DNA of 64,000 nt from Paraglaciecola chathamensis S18K6. Lineage in GTDB: Bacteria > Pseudomonadota > Gammaproteobacteria > Enterobacterales > Alteromonadaceae. The translations under genes were made by a program, and so were the position numbers. The stretch is from NCBI GenBank assembly GCA_000314955.1, contig BAEM01000034.1:186001-250000 (forward strand), read 5' to 3'. The notes under the pieces were generated by a model that worked only from the letters and a program-made list of their open reading frames with translations, did not search any database and was not told the origin of the DNA. Below, piece after piece: positions 53,030 through 62,507 of the stretch. How positions within the stretch are numbered: the first letter of the stretch is position 1; each line of letters opens with the position of its first letter.

Positions 53030-54784
53030 TTATCTTTTATGAGATAACCCACTTGACGTTGCTACCGCTTTTTCATAACGATAAATTTTTAAATCAGGTG
53101 TAAGTGCACTTAACCCACATTTAGATTTTCGGGCATCGGCGGATAATAAAATCCAATTCTTGCGATGCGCATAACCTACCGGCTTTGCCTTTTGCAAATC
53201 AAAACATTTTCCAGAAATATTGTCTTCATCAACCAACACGTAGCGAGCGTCATCTCCTTGGCCCAACCAATGATAGGCAGTATTAACTTGTCTTGGAAGC
53301 TCAGAGTGGTAGCCGAAATGAACAACCGAATAAGGGGAAAATAAAATAAACTGTTCTGAAAAATTCACCAAGCCAATAGTGACATTCTGCTCTTTTACGA
53401 TAGCTTGAATATTTCTAAAGATATTTTTGGGCGTTTTTACATCATCTAAAAGAATGTAACCCCACGTACTGTATCCCACCATGAGTAGACTGATAAAAAG
53501 TGGCCAGGCCTGCCAAATCTTTTTACGTACGGTAAACAGTGATATTCCAACTCCTAGTGCACCGATAAAAAGAAAAAATAGCCATGGCGAAAGGCCATAC
53601 TTATTTTCGAGCGCTAATAAAAATGTCAACTTTGCTAAACCAGCAAAGCCAACGCCTAACCATAAAATAGATAAAGCAGCGACCACAACCCAAAGCAAAC
53701 GTGGCAAGCTCGTTTTGGATATCAGCTCTTTTACGTAGGGAGCACTAATTATAACCAGCATAGGCAAAGCCGGCAGAATATACACACCTCGCTTACCCGG
53801 ACTCACACTGAAAAACAACACTAATAATAAAATCCAAGTTGCTGGCAAAATAATCCGTGCGTCGCAATTTTTAAATGCTTGATACCACTTAAGTAATAGC
53901 CAGGGCACAGCCACGCTGACAGGAAGCCAAAACAGAGGAATAACTTCAACCAAGTAATACCAAAATGGTTTTAAATGATGCCAAGAGTCAGCGTAACGAG
54001 TGACTGTTTGCCTAAATAAGATATTATCGCGATATTGAATCAAAGCAGGGTCTTGGCTTAACTCAACCTGGATCAACATAGGTACCAACCACAATCCAAT
54101 CGCCAGAAACATAAATAATGGACCGGCCAACCAACGCCATACGTCATAGCGCTGCGCATGCATTGTTAAATTAACTGTGTTTGTCTTTCGTAAAAAATAA
54201 TAAGGGAGCAACATCAAGACAGGAAGAAAACCAACCCCTTTCGTGATGACTCCTAAGCCCATAAAGAAAAATGCTAGATAGTACCAGAGCCAACGACGCT
54301 CAATTAATATAAAACGCAACAATCCATAACAGCCAATGGTAATCCAACAACTCACCATAGCGTCGATTTGAGCAGTTTTTGACTGCAATAAAAATTGCAC
54401 ACTAAATAGTAAAAGCGCCCCTGCCGTTAATCCTACACGTTCACTCCAAAGACGTTTGCCTAGATCATAAACCAAAAATACAGTTAATAGGCTCGCCAAT
54501 GCTGATGGGAGTAAAAACGCAATATGTATCGAGCCTGTTAGCACATAGAAAAAGGCAATTGCCCACATGAAAACAGGTGGCTTATCAGGATAATATTCGC
54601 CGCCTCTAGTAGGGAAAAGCCACTGACCGCTTTCAACCATTTCTTTCGCTATTTGAGCAAATCGCGGCTCGTCAGCAGGCCAAGGTTCTCTTAACCCCAA
54701 CCCGATCAGAATCAGTGCTGCGGCTGTCAGTAAAAGTACAATGCCAGCAAACTGCTGTTGCCGCTTTCTATCGTTCATATTCAT
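53030..54784 (-). CDS. ArnT-like (GT39/GT83) lipid-linked sugar transferase
   Basis: A 584-residue polytopic glycosyltransferase. The first periplasmic loop has LREPWPADEPRFAQIAKEM with the catalytic acidic pair Asp38-Glu39, then PTRGGEYYPDKPPVFMW as in ArnT/PMT enzymes. About 12 helices follow, ending in a small periplasmic domain. ArnT uses undecaprenyl-linked aminoarabinose; the other Arn genes are absent here, so the sugar is probably another one made by the GT2 at 55465. It lies 23 bases before eptA and overlaps the VTT gene by 17. Confidence 0.87.
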   Translation of the reverse strand: MNMNDRKRQQQFAGIVLLLTAAALILIGLGLREPWPADEPRFAQIAKEMVESGQWLFPTRGGEYYPDKPPVFMWAIAFFYVLTGSIHIAFLLPSALASLLTVFLVYDLGKRLWSERVGLTAGALLLFSVQFLLQSKTAQIDAMVSCWITIGCYGLLRFILIERRWLWYYLAFFFMGLGVITKGVGFLPVLMLLPYYFLRKTNTVNLTMHAQRYDVWRWLAGPLFMFLAIGLWLVPMLIQVELSQDPALIQYRDNILFRQTVTRYADSWHHLKPFWYYLVEVIPLFWLPVSVAVPWLLLKWYQAFKNCDARIILPATWILLLVLFFSVSPGKRGVYILPALPMLVIISAPYVKELISKTSLPRLLWVVVAALSILWLGVGFAGLAKLTFLLALENKYGLSPWLFFLFIGALGVGISLFTVRKKIWQAWPLFISLLMVGYSTWGYILLDDVKTPKNIFRNIQAIVKEQNVTIGLVNFSEQFILFSPYSVVHFGYHSELPRQVNTAYHWLGQGDDARYVLVDEDNISGKCFDLQKAKPVGYAHRKNWILLSADARKSKCGLSALTPDLKIYRYEKAVATSSGLSHKR

Positions 54785-55484
54785 TGGTATGTAGCGCGCT
54801 AACGTTTACTTTAGTCTCGTTGAGATGATCTGATTTACCGGTAAATTGATTGCGGTATTTTTTCAGAATATACGCACCAAGCAGACTGGCTAACAAAAAT
54901 AGCAATACGCTCGCTATGAGGTTTGCACCAGAGCTCACTAATACCCCTTTTCCCATCAGTGAAAAAATAATCATTTGGGGCAAATAACCTATGGTTGAAC
55001 CAGTCACAAATGGCAAGACTCGAACTTGTGTTACGCCCGCAATAAGGTTGGTTGCTAAATTATTACCAACCGGCATCAAGCGCACCACTAACGATTTAAC
55101 TAAAACATCCTGCTTTAAAAAACGATTTATCTGAGTCATTTTTTCTTTTAAGCGGATTTGAATAAAAGAGCGGGCAAAATATCGGGCGAAAAACACCACG
55201 ACAATACAGCTCGTCGCAGCAGCAAGAGTCGAGTATAAACACCCTTGTACAACTCCGAAGGCGTAGCCCCCCATAAAGGCCACAAGTTGTCTAGGCAACC
55301 CAAAAGACATCAAACACACAGAAATGCCAAAGTAATTCACTACCCCAGCAAAACCATTGTCACGTGTATGACTATCGATCCATTGCTGACTAAACGTATC
55401 ACCGCATGGTAATTGTTCGCCAAATTGACCTAGTAAAAAGAGTAAACTAACCAGCAAAGTAAGCTTAACTAGATTGCTGTGCAT
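54768..55484 (-). CDS. TVP38/TMEM64 (VTT-domain) membrane protein
   Basis: A 238-residue DedA-superfamily membrane protein. The VTT core is LPRQLVAFMGGYAFGVVQGCLYSTLAAATSC and RLMPVGNNLATNLIAGVTQVRVLPFVTGSTIGYLPQM. DedA/VTT proteins are undecaprenyl-phosphate or phospholipid flippases/scramblases. Between a polyprenyl-sugar synthase (GT2) and a polyprenyl-sugar-using transferase (GT39), it may move the lipid carrier or donor. It overlaps both neighbours. Confidence 0.87.
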   Translation of the reverse strand: MHSNLVKLTLLVSLLFLLGQFGEQLPCGDTFSQQWIDSHTRDNGFAGVVNYFGISVCLMSFGLPRQLVAFMGGYAFGVVQGCLYSTLAAATSCIVVVFFARYFARSFIQIRLKEKMTQINRFLKQDVLVKSLVVRLMPVGNNLATNLIAGVTQVRVLPFVTGSTIGYLPQMIIFSLMGKGVLVSSGANLIASVLLFLLASLLGAYILKKYRNQFTGKSDHLNETKVNVSALHTNEYER

Positions 55485-56256
55485 CTATTGATCCCCCCTC
55501 AGGATCCAACACAATGTCTGTGAGCTTACTGCGCTTCTGTAGCCACAAAACACCGGCTATATCCAATACTCCTGCTCCTAGGCGACCCAACATATTGTAC
55601 TTAGAGCTTCCGTACGCTCGGTTTCTGTGATGTACATCCACAACCTTTACCGTTCCACCTTGACGGCGCACGAGTGCAGGGATAAAGCGGTGCATATGAT
55701 CAAAATAAGGCAATGTGAGGAATGTTTGTTTGGGAAACACTTTCAAGCCACATCCTGTATCTGGAGTGTTGTCTCTGAGAATTTGACCCCGTATGCGATT
55801 CGCAACGCGTGACTGAAGCCGCTTCCAGGGAGTGTCTTTTCGGTTCTTGCGATTTCCTGCAATGCAAAAGTGAATTCCCTCGGGGAATGGTGCAGCATGT
55901 GCGATAAGTTTAGGGATATCCGCAGGATCATTTTGGCCGTCAGCATCAAGCGTAACAATAAGCTCACCTTTTGCCTGCTTAACACCATTCCAAATGGCCG
56001 TGCTTTGTCCCACAGAATATAGATGCTTTATCGCCTTTACATGCTCAAAGCGACTCAGGCTAAGCTCACGAATTTTTTGATAGGTTCTATCTGTACTACC
56101 ATCATCTACATAGATAATTTCATAATCTGGTGTATCCACTAGCGCTTCACAGATTTCTCGCACCAAAGGCTCTATGTTTTCTTCTTCGTTTTTTGCCGGT
56201 ATCACTATTGAAATTTTCACACAACCCTCTATTGTCGAATTGACATACGTTTCCAC
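55465..56256 (-). CDS. Polyprenyl-phosphate sugar synthase-like GT2
   Basis: A 263-residue family 2 glycosyltransferase of the DPM1/ArnC class. SIVIPAKNEEENIEPLVREI, IIYVDDGSTDRTYQKI, VTLDADGQNDPADIP (DXD type) and NRAYGSSKYNMLGRL are clear. It lacks the two C-terminal helices of ArnC, so it is peripheral like DPM1. The likely product is a polyprenyl-phosphate-linked sugar used by the GT39 two genes downstream. First gene of the leftward operon, divergent from the two-component genes. Confidence 0.88.
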   Translation of the reverse strand: METYVNSTIEGCVKISIVIPAKNEEENIEPLVREICEALVDTPDYEIIYVDDGSTDRTYQKIRELSLSRFEHVKAIKHLYSVGQSTAIWNGVKQAKGELIVTLDADGQNDPADIPKLIAHAAPFPEGIHFCIAGNRKNRKDTPWKRLQSRVANRIRGQILRDNTPDTGCGLKVFPKQTFLTLPYFDHMHRFIPALVRRQGGTVKVVDVHHRNRAYGSSKYNMLGRLGAGVLDIAGVLWLQKRSKLTDIVLDPEGGSIDAQQSS

Positions 56257-56364
56257 CCATTCGGCGACTTCAAAACAGTATCAAGCGAAACTTAAGGTTA
56301 ACTGACGATAAACTTTACGTTCATTTTAGGCTTCTACCCTCAGCGAATCTTAAGAAAGCTGAGG

Positions 56365-56403
56365 TATACTAGAGGTATGAAAAAAACAGGCGAAACGTCA
56401 TGA
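56365..56403 (+). promoter_or_regulatory. -10 box and tiny overlapping leader frame before the response regulator
   Basis: TATACT at 56365-56370 is a perfect-looking -10 element; no good -35 is seen, which suits an activated promoter. An ATG at 56377, just where transcription would begin, opens an eight-codon frame (MKKTGETS) whose stop overlaps the regulator start as ATGA. The upstream repeat TTAAGGTTAA near 56291-56300 might be a binding site. Confidence 0.4.
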
Positions 56404-57089
56404 GAATACTACTAATCGAAGACTCAGCTACCCTCAGGAACAGCTTAAGCCTTGGGCTTGATAAACTCGGGTATTCTGTAGATGTTGCAGCTGATGGCAC
56501 CACAGGCCTCAGCATGGCACTGATGGGTGACTACGAAATTGTTATTCTTGATCTTATGTTGCCAGAACTTGATGGTCTGGCCATTTTAAAAGCCTTAAGA
56601 AAAAGAAATCTAAACGTGCGGGTATTAATACTTTCCGCTCGTTCACAAACAGATGATAAAGTCAGCGGTATTCTCTCTGGCGCAGACGATTACCTGACCA
56701 AACCTTTTTCATTTGATGAATTAAGCGCCCGCTTGGTAAGCCTGATGAGAAGAGGCCCTGCTACTCATGCAAATGATCGAATTGAAATTAATGATTTTGT
56801 GTTAAACCTCCAGACTAAATCCTTGAGTTACCACCAACAAGACATAGAGTTAACACCGAATGAATATAAAATCATTGAGTGTATGTTTTTGAATCGAGAC
56901 CGTGTAGTGACTTCTGAAAGACTCAGTGAGTATCTGTCAGGCAATTATGACCACACCTCAAAGAATGCCATTGAAGCACATTTATCGTCGGCCAGAAAAA
57001 AGGCCAAAAACATAGGAGCATCTCTTCCTATCAAGAGCAAACGTGGCTTTGGTTATAAAATAGTTGGGATAAATGAAGTCAATTCGTAA
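56400..57089 (+). CDS. OmpR-family response regulator
   Basis: A 229-residue regulator. The receiver has RILLIEDSATLRNSL and the acceptor Asp51 in VILDLMLPELDGL, with the Lys in YLTKPFSFDEL. The C-terminal winged helix (LTPNEYKIIECMFLNRDRVVTSERL, KSKRGFGYKI) is of OmpR/PhoB type. It is coupled to the kinase by a 17-base overlap. Its position opposite an eptA operon suggests a PmrA/VprA-like role in lipid A change. Confidence 0.93.
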   Translation: MRILLIEDSATLRNSLSLGLDKLGYSVDVAADGTTGLSMALMGDYEIVILDLMLPELDGLAILKALRKRNLNVRVLILSARSQTDDKVSGILSGADDYLTKPFSFDELSARLVSLMRRGPATHANDRIEINDFVLNLQTKSLSYHQQDIELTPNEYKIIECMFLNRDRVVTSERLSEYLSGNYDHTSKNAIEAHLSSARKKAKNIGASLPIKSKRGFGYKIVGINEVNS

Positions 57090-58497
57090 AACCTTAACCA
57101 GACGACTCTCAATTGTCATATCAATACTGGTTATAAGCGTATTGTTAGCAGCCGACATTGGCGTAGATAACTGGGTGGAAAACGAGTTCAACCATGCCAT
57201 GAAGGCTAAAATCGGCTTGCTTCAAACCTTAGTTAGACAAGATATAGACGGCATAAACTTCCATTTCTCAGGCGAATATTTACCTGAGTTCAAAGGTGCT
57301 GACTCACCTGAGTATTTTCAGCTTTGGCATAGCAACAAAGCATTTAAAAAATCAGCTACGCTATCTTTGTACAAAGACAATCAATTACCGTTAATCGCAA
57401 TCAATTTGAATGAGTTTGTCATTAATGACATGACCTTACCAGACGGACGTTCGGGAAGAATAGTCTACTCTAAATTTATCCCTCAAATGGAAGAAGAGTT
57501 AGTTGGCGAATCAAGGCCTGTAGCCCCACCGATGATCATTGCCTATGCAACATCTGTTGAACTATTGAACTTCACTTTATGGTTTATTGATGTCGCATTT
57601 ATTCTGGCCTTGATCCTAGTCCCTCTCGTCGTCAGGTTTGTGGTAAAGAATACGGTATCTTATTCTTTAACTCCTCTTGATAACTTGAACGAAAAAATCA
57701 GAGAAATGCGTTTCAGTGATCCGCTATCTCGCACCGTTTTCGAAAACGATGTAGAAGAATTAACCCCTATCACAGACAGTATTAACCACTTCATCGAAGA
57801 TAATTACTCACTGTATGTTCGCGAAAAACGGCTGACGTCTGATATTGCCCATGAACTTAAAACCCCGGTCACTGAGTTAATTAACATGACCGAGGTCGCC
57901 CTGAAATTCCCAGGAGAAGATAGAATAGAAAAAGACTTCAAACCGACTGTTCTTCAAATCGCCAATCGAATGAAAAGTATTATATCTGGCTTGATGCTTC
58001 TTCAGAAATACAGTCATCAAAGTCTTCACTTAGCCGACAATATCAAGCTCGATGTGCTTATCGATAACATCACCGAGCAAAAGAATTTTAATAATATCTT
58101 TACCGACATTGAATCTACACCGTCGACCATTATCAAAAGTAATCGGATGGCCATAGAGTCCATAGTGAATAATCTATTTGATAACGCCATCCAGCACAGT
58201 AAGCTCGAAACGCCCATCAACGTAGCCTTGATAAGCAATAAACAAGGAAAAATTAAGTTCACTATCAGCAATGTAATGAAGGTTTCACTTACCGAGGGTG
58301 ATCTCTCGCAGATGTTCGATCCCCTCTGGCAAAAAGACAACGCAAGAAGTTCAGAGAACAACTTTGGGCTAGGCCTCTGTATCGTTAAAACCCTTTGTGA
58401 TGCTGTTAACGCTGAAATTTCAGTGAGTATTGAAGAAATGAAAATATTTTTTAGTGTCACCTTCCCTATAAATCCAATGAGTGCCACTGAGCGTTAG
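57073..58497 (+). CDS. Sensor histidine kinase
   Basis: A 474-residue membrane kinase. Helix one is near residues 12-30 and helix two near 168-190, bounding a periplasmic sensor domain of about 135 residues. A HAMP-like linker precedes the dimerisation helix LTSDIAHELKTPVTEL with His260. The ATPase domain has NRMAIESIVNNLFDNAIQHS and NNFGLGLCIVKTLCD. The pairing with the regulator gene is clear from overlap. The stimulus is unknown; antimicrobial peptides or pH would fit the context. Confidence 0.93.
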   Translation: MKSIRKTLTRRLSIVISILVISVLLAADIGVDNWVENEFNHAMKAKIGLLQTLVRQDIDGINFHFSGEYLPEFKGADSPEYFQLWHSNKAFKKSATLSLYKDNQLPLIAINLNEFVINDMTLPDGRSGRIVYSKFIPQMEEELVGESRPVAPPMIIAYATSVELLNFTLWFIDVAFILALILVPLVVRFVVKNTVSYSLTPLDNLNEKIREMRFSDPLSRTVFENDVEELTPITDSINHFIEDNYSLYVREKRLTSDIAHELKTPVTELINMTEVALKFPGEDRIEKDFKPTVLQIANRMKSIISGLMLLQKYSHQSLHLADNIKLDVLIDNITEQKNFNNIFTDIESTPSTIIKSNRMAIESIVNNLFDNAIQHSKLETPINVALISNKQGKIKFTISNVMKVSLTEGDLSQMFDPLWQKDNARSSENNFGLGLCIVKTLCDAVNAEISVSIEEMKIFFSVTFPINPMSATER

Positions 58498-58614
58498 TAT
58501 TCCCACTGAGCATTAGTACAAAGCAACGGTTGGCCATAAGCGAAAACAAGCTTGCACCTTCTCAGAAGCTTGCCATTTACACTGTCCTAACCAACACATA
58601 ATGACTTAATAGAT

Positions 58615-59808
58615 TTAAGCAAAGAAGATAAATACGCCATAAAAAATACTGGCGCATACGCCTATCGCTGAGACCCAGCCCAGTGCTTTCATGTGAGAAA
58701 ACGCTTGGCGCCAAATACGTCTGCGCGGTTTTAGTTCATGGCGTGATATACGCGCCACACGCATACCGTACATATAGGTGCCTGTCACGGTGAGGCCCGT
58801 CAGAAAAAGGCCAAACAAAAAGTACACTATTTTACTGAACATGCCCCCCCAAACGCCAAAATGTAATGGGTCAGCCGCTTCTGAAATACGGTTATGTACG
58901 CTTAAGTCACGGCCATCTTGGTGTTGAATAAGCTGCCCTGTAGCAGGGTCAAAGGTCACGAAATTCGCTCTGGGGCGCACGAGTACAGCGCTCCCTTGGC
59001 CCTGAATTTCAATCACGTCTGATGACGCCTGGGCAAAATTAACCCTTTCAATAGCCAGTTCAGGATACGCCCGCTGCGTTTGCACCAGCATGGCCGCAAA
59101 TGTAGGTACGCTGGGCATCGTTTGTTTAGCTAACGCCTCTGTACTGGTTGCCGTCAAACGTGCAGGGCTTGTGGCATTGGCCCCCCAACGTTCTGCCAAA
59201 TACCAGCAACCCGTTACACTGATGATCAGCAAAAACCATAAGCTCCACACCCCAACCAAACGATGAAGGTCAACCCAACGGGTTTTACGATGTTGCCAGC
59301 GTGGCTTTCTAAAAAAGTGTGTCCACCAGCTTTTATAGATATACAAACTAGACACCAGCACCGCCAACAGCACCACAGCAAACAAACTCACCACCGTGAT
59401 ACCTAGGGTGAGTGGCAGCATTAGGTGACGATGCAGCATACGAAAAAAACGCTGCCAGTTAAGCCAGCGCCCATCTCCTAAGAACTTCCCTGAGGTAGGG
59501 TGAAAAAACAGGCGGTGTCGCTGCCCATCAACATCAAGGTAAATGACTTCAGCGCTATACCAGCGATGCAAAGGGGCTTGAATAGAGCGCAACGAATTGA
59601 CAGGTACTTGTTGCTGAGCACTGGCGTAGACGTTCTGCCAGTTCATACTATCAACGCTTGATGGTGCAACCCGTTTGGCCGGGTTAGCTAACCAATCTAG
59701 CTCGTTAGAAACAACAGCCAATGTGCCGGTCAGTACGATAAAGCACAGCATAATAGCCAGCTTCACTCCAAGCCAACTGTGAACGCTAAACCAATTCGCT
59801 CTATTCAA
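58615..59808 (-). CDS. PepSY-associated TM helix protein
   Basis: A 397-residue membrane protein with four main helices and two PepSY-type periplasmic regions (WFSVHSWLGVKLAIMLCFIVLTGTLAVVSNELDWL at the N-terminus, HRLVGVWSLWFLLIISVTG in the middle). Conserved histidines in the helices could bind heme. Such proteins sit next to siderophore receptors and are suspected ferric-siderophore reductases. Here it follows the receptor gene by 46 bases and shares its Fur-controlled promoter. Confidence 0.88.
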   Translation of the reverse strand: MNRANWFSVHSWLGVKLAIMLCFIVLTGTLAVVSNELDWLANPAKRVAPSSVDSMNWQNVYASAQQQVPVNSLRSIQAPLHRWYSAEVIYLDVDGQRHRLFFHPTSGKFLGDGRWLNWQRFFRMLHRHLMLPLTLGITVVSLFAVVLLAVLVSSLYIYKSWWTHFFRKPRWQHRKTRWVDLHRLVGVWSLWFLLIISVTGCWYLAERWGANATSPARLTATSTEALAKQTMPSVPTFAAMLVQTQRAYPELAIERVNFAQASSDVIEIQGQGSAVLVRPRANFVTFDPATGQLIQHQDGRDLSVHNRISEAADPLHFGVWGGMFSKIVYFLFGLFLTGLTVTGTYMYGMRVARISRHELKPRRRIWRQAFSHMKALGWVSAIGVCASIFYGVFIFFA

Positions 59809-59854
59809 TTTGCACTATCCAAGGTGTCCCGCCAATGCCTTTATCCCAAATGCG

Positions 59855-61987
59855 CTAAAAGTCGTATTTTAACTGGGCAATGATTTCTCTTGGTTGCCCG
59901 GGAAAATGACCATTTCGCTGGCTAAAACCACTGACTGCATACTCTTTGTCAAATACATTATTCACGTTTAGGCTAAACAGTATGTTGTCCCATTTGGTTG
60001 TCCAACTGGCGTCAAATACCGTAAACGCTTTGACCTTTTGCGCGTCCGAGCTGATTTGCTCACCCACGTAGTTCACCCCAAGGGCAACAGACGAATTGAT
60101 ACTATGCAAGGCATAGCGTCCCCATAATCCTGCTTGATGACGGGGTGCATTCACAAAGCGATCGCCTTCCCCAAAGGTATTGTTTGAACTACCGTCAACC
60201 ACTATCGTGTCGTTATACGCATAGTTGGCGGTGATACTTAATTCATCGGTAATATCACCGACTAAGGTAAACTCAGCGCCGTCGCTTTCCACCACCCCAA
60301 AATTGATCAACGCCGATTGGGTGTCGTCATTCTCTCCTGCTATATAATCTGGGTTGCTGGCCACTAAGTTTTCTTTGCTGATGTGATACACAGCAAAGGT
60401 GGTCATAATACTGCCGCCCAACCATTCGTTTTTAACCCCAAACTCTATCGAATCACCGGTCACAGGTTTAAGATCTGTCACGCTGGCATCCGCTTGGTCC
60501 GTGGCGTCTACCGGGTTAAAGCTTTCAGAGTAATTAGCATACAACGACATACTAGTCGTTGGCTTAAAGGTTAAACCAGAGCGAAACGTCACATCTTGAT
60601 CACCGTACTCATAGCCGCTTTCTTTGTCTCTTTCATCAAAGTGATCAAAGCGAGCACCTAGCATCAGTGTCCATTTATCGGCTAGCTGTATCATGTCTTG
60701 TAGGTACAAGCCTTGGCGGTTACGCCGAATACCGTCTCTATTTTGATCTGTCAGGTTGTAGGTACTTGGGTCGGTTTCACCGTAATTAAGCTCAAAAATA
60801 TTCAGATTACCAACACCATCGGCTTCATAGCGAGCACGAAGGTAGTCATAGTCGGAGTCTAAATAATGCCAATCACCACCAAATAATAATTGGTGGTCCA
60901 TGCCAGCAACGCTAAAGTCATAAACAAAATCCGTGGTCAAACTCACTTCATCATTCGCACGGTATTGAGAGCGATATTCTCTGCGTATCGTTTCATCCTC
61001 GATATTAGCTTCGCCATCTCCATTTACGTCCACCCAACTGCGAGACTCGTGGTACGCCTGATCGCGTTCATTGGTCATCAATCTTAGGGTTGAGTTAACG
61101 CTAAATGTGTCACTGAATGTATGCTCAAGCTGTGATTGCACGACCCAAGCCTCAAGATCCTGAAAATCACTTTCTTCGTTGGCGTTGTAACTCCGGTCAA
61201 CCAGGAAATTACCATTATCATCCACCGGTACGCCACGTAATCTGTGCCCCCCAAGGTTTTGTACAATGTAATCAAACGTAGTGGTTAAACGCGTGTCATC
61301 ACTAAAGTCATGCAATAGGCCGCCAACCAATTCGATGTTTTCCATGTCAGCATTATTGCGAAAGCTATCTTGAGATTCATAAAAGCCACCTAAGCGATAT
61401 GCCGTGGTGTCACTTAACCCACCTGTAGCTTGGGCTGAGATCCCCAGTAGGTCATAATTACCAACGGTCAGGTTGACATCAGCAGACTCATTGAAGGTGG
61501 GCTTTTTGGTTACGTAATTGATCATACCTCCAGGCTCACCACCGCCATAAAGTGCAGCGGCTGGGCCTTTGAGTACTTCTACTCTGGCAACATTAAATAA
61601 ATCAGGCACGCTAAATCCTGAATACGGATCGCCTCTCACGCCGTCATAAAACACATTGCCATCATCGCGAAAACCACGAAAGGTCACGCCTGAATAGCTG
61701 TATTCGCTAACCCCTGCAATCGAGCGATACAAGTCCGTAATATCACGGGCTGCTTGGTCAGAGATAAGCTGAGCGGTAAGCACCTGAGCTGACATAGGTA
61801 TATCAAGAAGATCTGCATCCGTTTTAGTGCCCAACTTAGTGCGGGTGTCTAAATAAAATTGCTGCGCACGCCCCGTCACTTCTAAATGCTCAATGTCTTC
61901 ATTTTGGCCTTGGGCTACTGCCCCAGAACTCAAACTTAAGGCGGTTATACCTGATAAAAAACAACTGAAAGAAACGTTGCGAGCCAT
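59855..61987 (-). CDS. TonB-dependent siderophore receptor
   Basis: A 710-residue outer-membrane receptor. Signal peptide (CFLSGITALSLSSGAVAQ), TonB box region IEHLEVTGRA, plug with IPMSAQVLTAQLI, VTFRGFRDDGNVFYDGVRGD and EVLKGPAAALYGGGEPGG, and a 22-strand barrel closing EIIAQLKYDF. It matches the TonB-siderophor family for ferric catecholate or hydroxamate complexes. The promoter region has a Fur box at 62045-62059. The ligand cannot be read from the sequence. Confidence 0.93.
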   Translation of the reverse strand: MARNVSFSCFLSGITALSLSSGAVAQGQNEDIEHLEVTGRAQQFYLDTRTKLGTKTDADLLDIPMSAQVLTAQLISDQAARDITDLYRSIAGVSEYSYSGVTFRGFRDDGNVFYDGVRGDPYSGFSVPDLFNVARVEVLKGPAAALYGGGEPGGMINYVTKKPTFNESADVNLTVGNYDLLGISAQATGGLSDTTAYRLGGFYESQDSFRNNADMENIELVGGLLHDFSDDTRLTTTFDYIVQNLGGHRLRGVPVDDNGNFLVDRSYNANEESDFQDLEAWVVQSQLEHTFSDTFSVNSTLRLMTNERDQAYHESRSWVDVNGDGEANIEDETIRREYRSQYRANDEVSLTTDFVYDFSVAGMDHQLLFGGDWHYLDSDYDYLRARYEADGVGNLNIFELNYGETDPSTYNLTDQNRDGIRRNRQGLYLQDMIQLADKWTLMLGARFDHFDERDKESGYEYGDQDVTFRSGLTFKPTTSMSLYANYSESFNPVDATDQADASVTDLKPVTGDSIEFGVKNEWLGGSIMTTFAVYHISKENLVASNPDYIAGENDDTQSALINFGVVESDGAEFTLVGDITDELSITANYAYNDTIVVDGSSNNTFGEGDRFVNAPRHQAGLWGRYALHSINSSVALGVNYVGEQISSDAQKVKAFTVFDASWTTKWDNILFSLNVNNVFDKEYAVSGFSQRNGHFPGQPREIIAQLKYDF

Positions 61988-62044
61988 TAATTAAACTTCC
62001 TACTCAAAATGTGGACCGGAAAAAGGCGCACACCATACAGTTAA

Positions 62045-62059
62045 TGAGAATGATTTTCA
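62045..62059. promoter_or_regulatory. Fur box upstream of the siderophore receptor
   Basis: TGAGAATGATTTTCA matches the 7-1-7 Fur consensus TGATAATNATTATCA at 12 of 14 defined positions. It lies 58 bases upstream of the receptor start. A weaker relative (AAGAATGATTCA) follows near 62101. Iron repression of receptor and PepSY genes is expected. Confidence 0.85.
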
Positions 62060-62175
62060 ATTGCGATATGATGTTTATTCAGTAGTTTTTGTGATTAAAT
62101 AAGAATGATTCACTATTTGAAACCTCAAAGGCGTGAAATTCAGCAAGTCTAACTAGGTAAGTATTCTACACGTCT

Positions 62176-62205
62176 GTATTTAGCGCTCGTCGGGCGTTTA
62201 AATAC
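62176..62205 (+). other. Hairpin ahead of the riboswitch
   Basis: GTATTTA and TAAATAC close a hairpin with a GC-rich inner part (CGCTC/GGGCG-type pairs). There is no T run. It lies between the Fur-controlled promoter and the riboswitch and may isolate the two units or be part of the leader; role unknown. Confidence 0.4.
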
Positions 62206-62278
62206 TTGCTATATTGCGCGCCATATATAGGTTTTATGCTGTGCTTATTTCGGATTTAACGAATATGACGAAGGCGTA

Positions 62279-62386
62279 AATTAAATGGGAATCTGGTGAG
62301 ATACCGGAACTGTACCCGCAACTGTAAACAAGTTTCAGGTATCGCGATACACAGCGAATACCGGCTTGTAAGTCAGATACCAGCCT
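62279..62386 (+). promoter_or_regulatory. Cobalamin riboswitch
   Basis: The core signatures of the B12 riboswitch are present in order: AAATGGGAATCTGGTG, ATACCGGAACTGTACCCGCAACTGTAA (the B12 box, here split 62301-62327) and AGTCAGATACCAGCC. Downstream, GGGAATAC (62408-62415) and GTATTCCC (62461-62468) can pair to form a long hairpin covering the ribosome-site region, a probable expression platform. It controls the ABC transporter genes from 62508. Confidence 0.93.
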
Positions 62387-62507
62387 TATCTTTCATTTTT
62401 ATCACGCGGGAATACGTGAATAACAGATTGTCATTTCAGGGTTTCTTCTGAGCGCGCTGTGTATTCCCCATAAGATCGTGCGCGATCATTAAAATAAAAC
62501 AGGTGCC

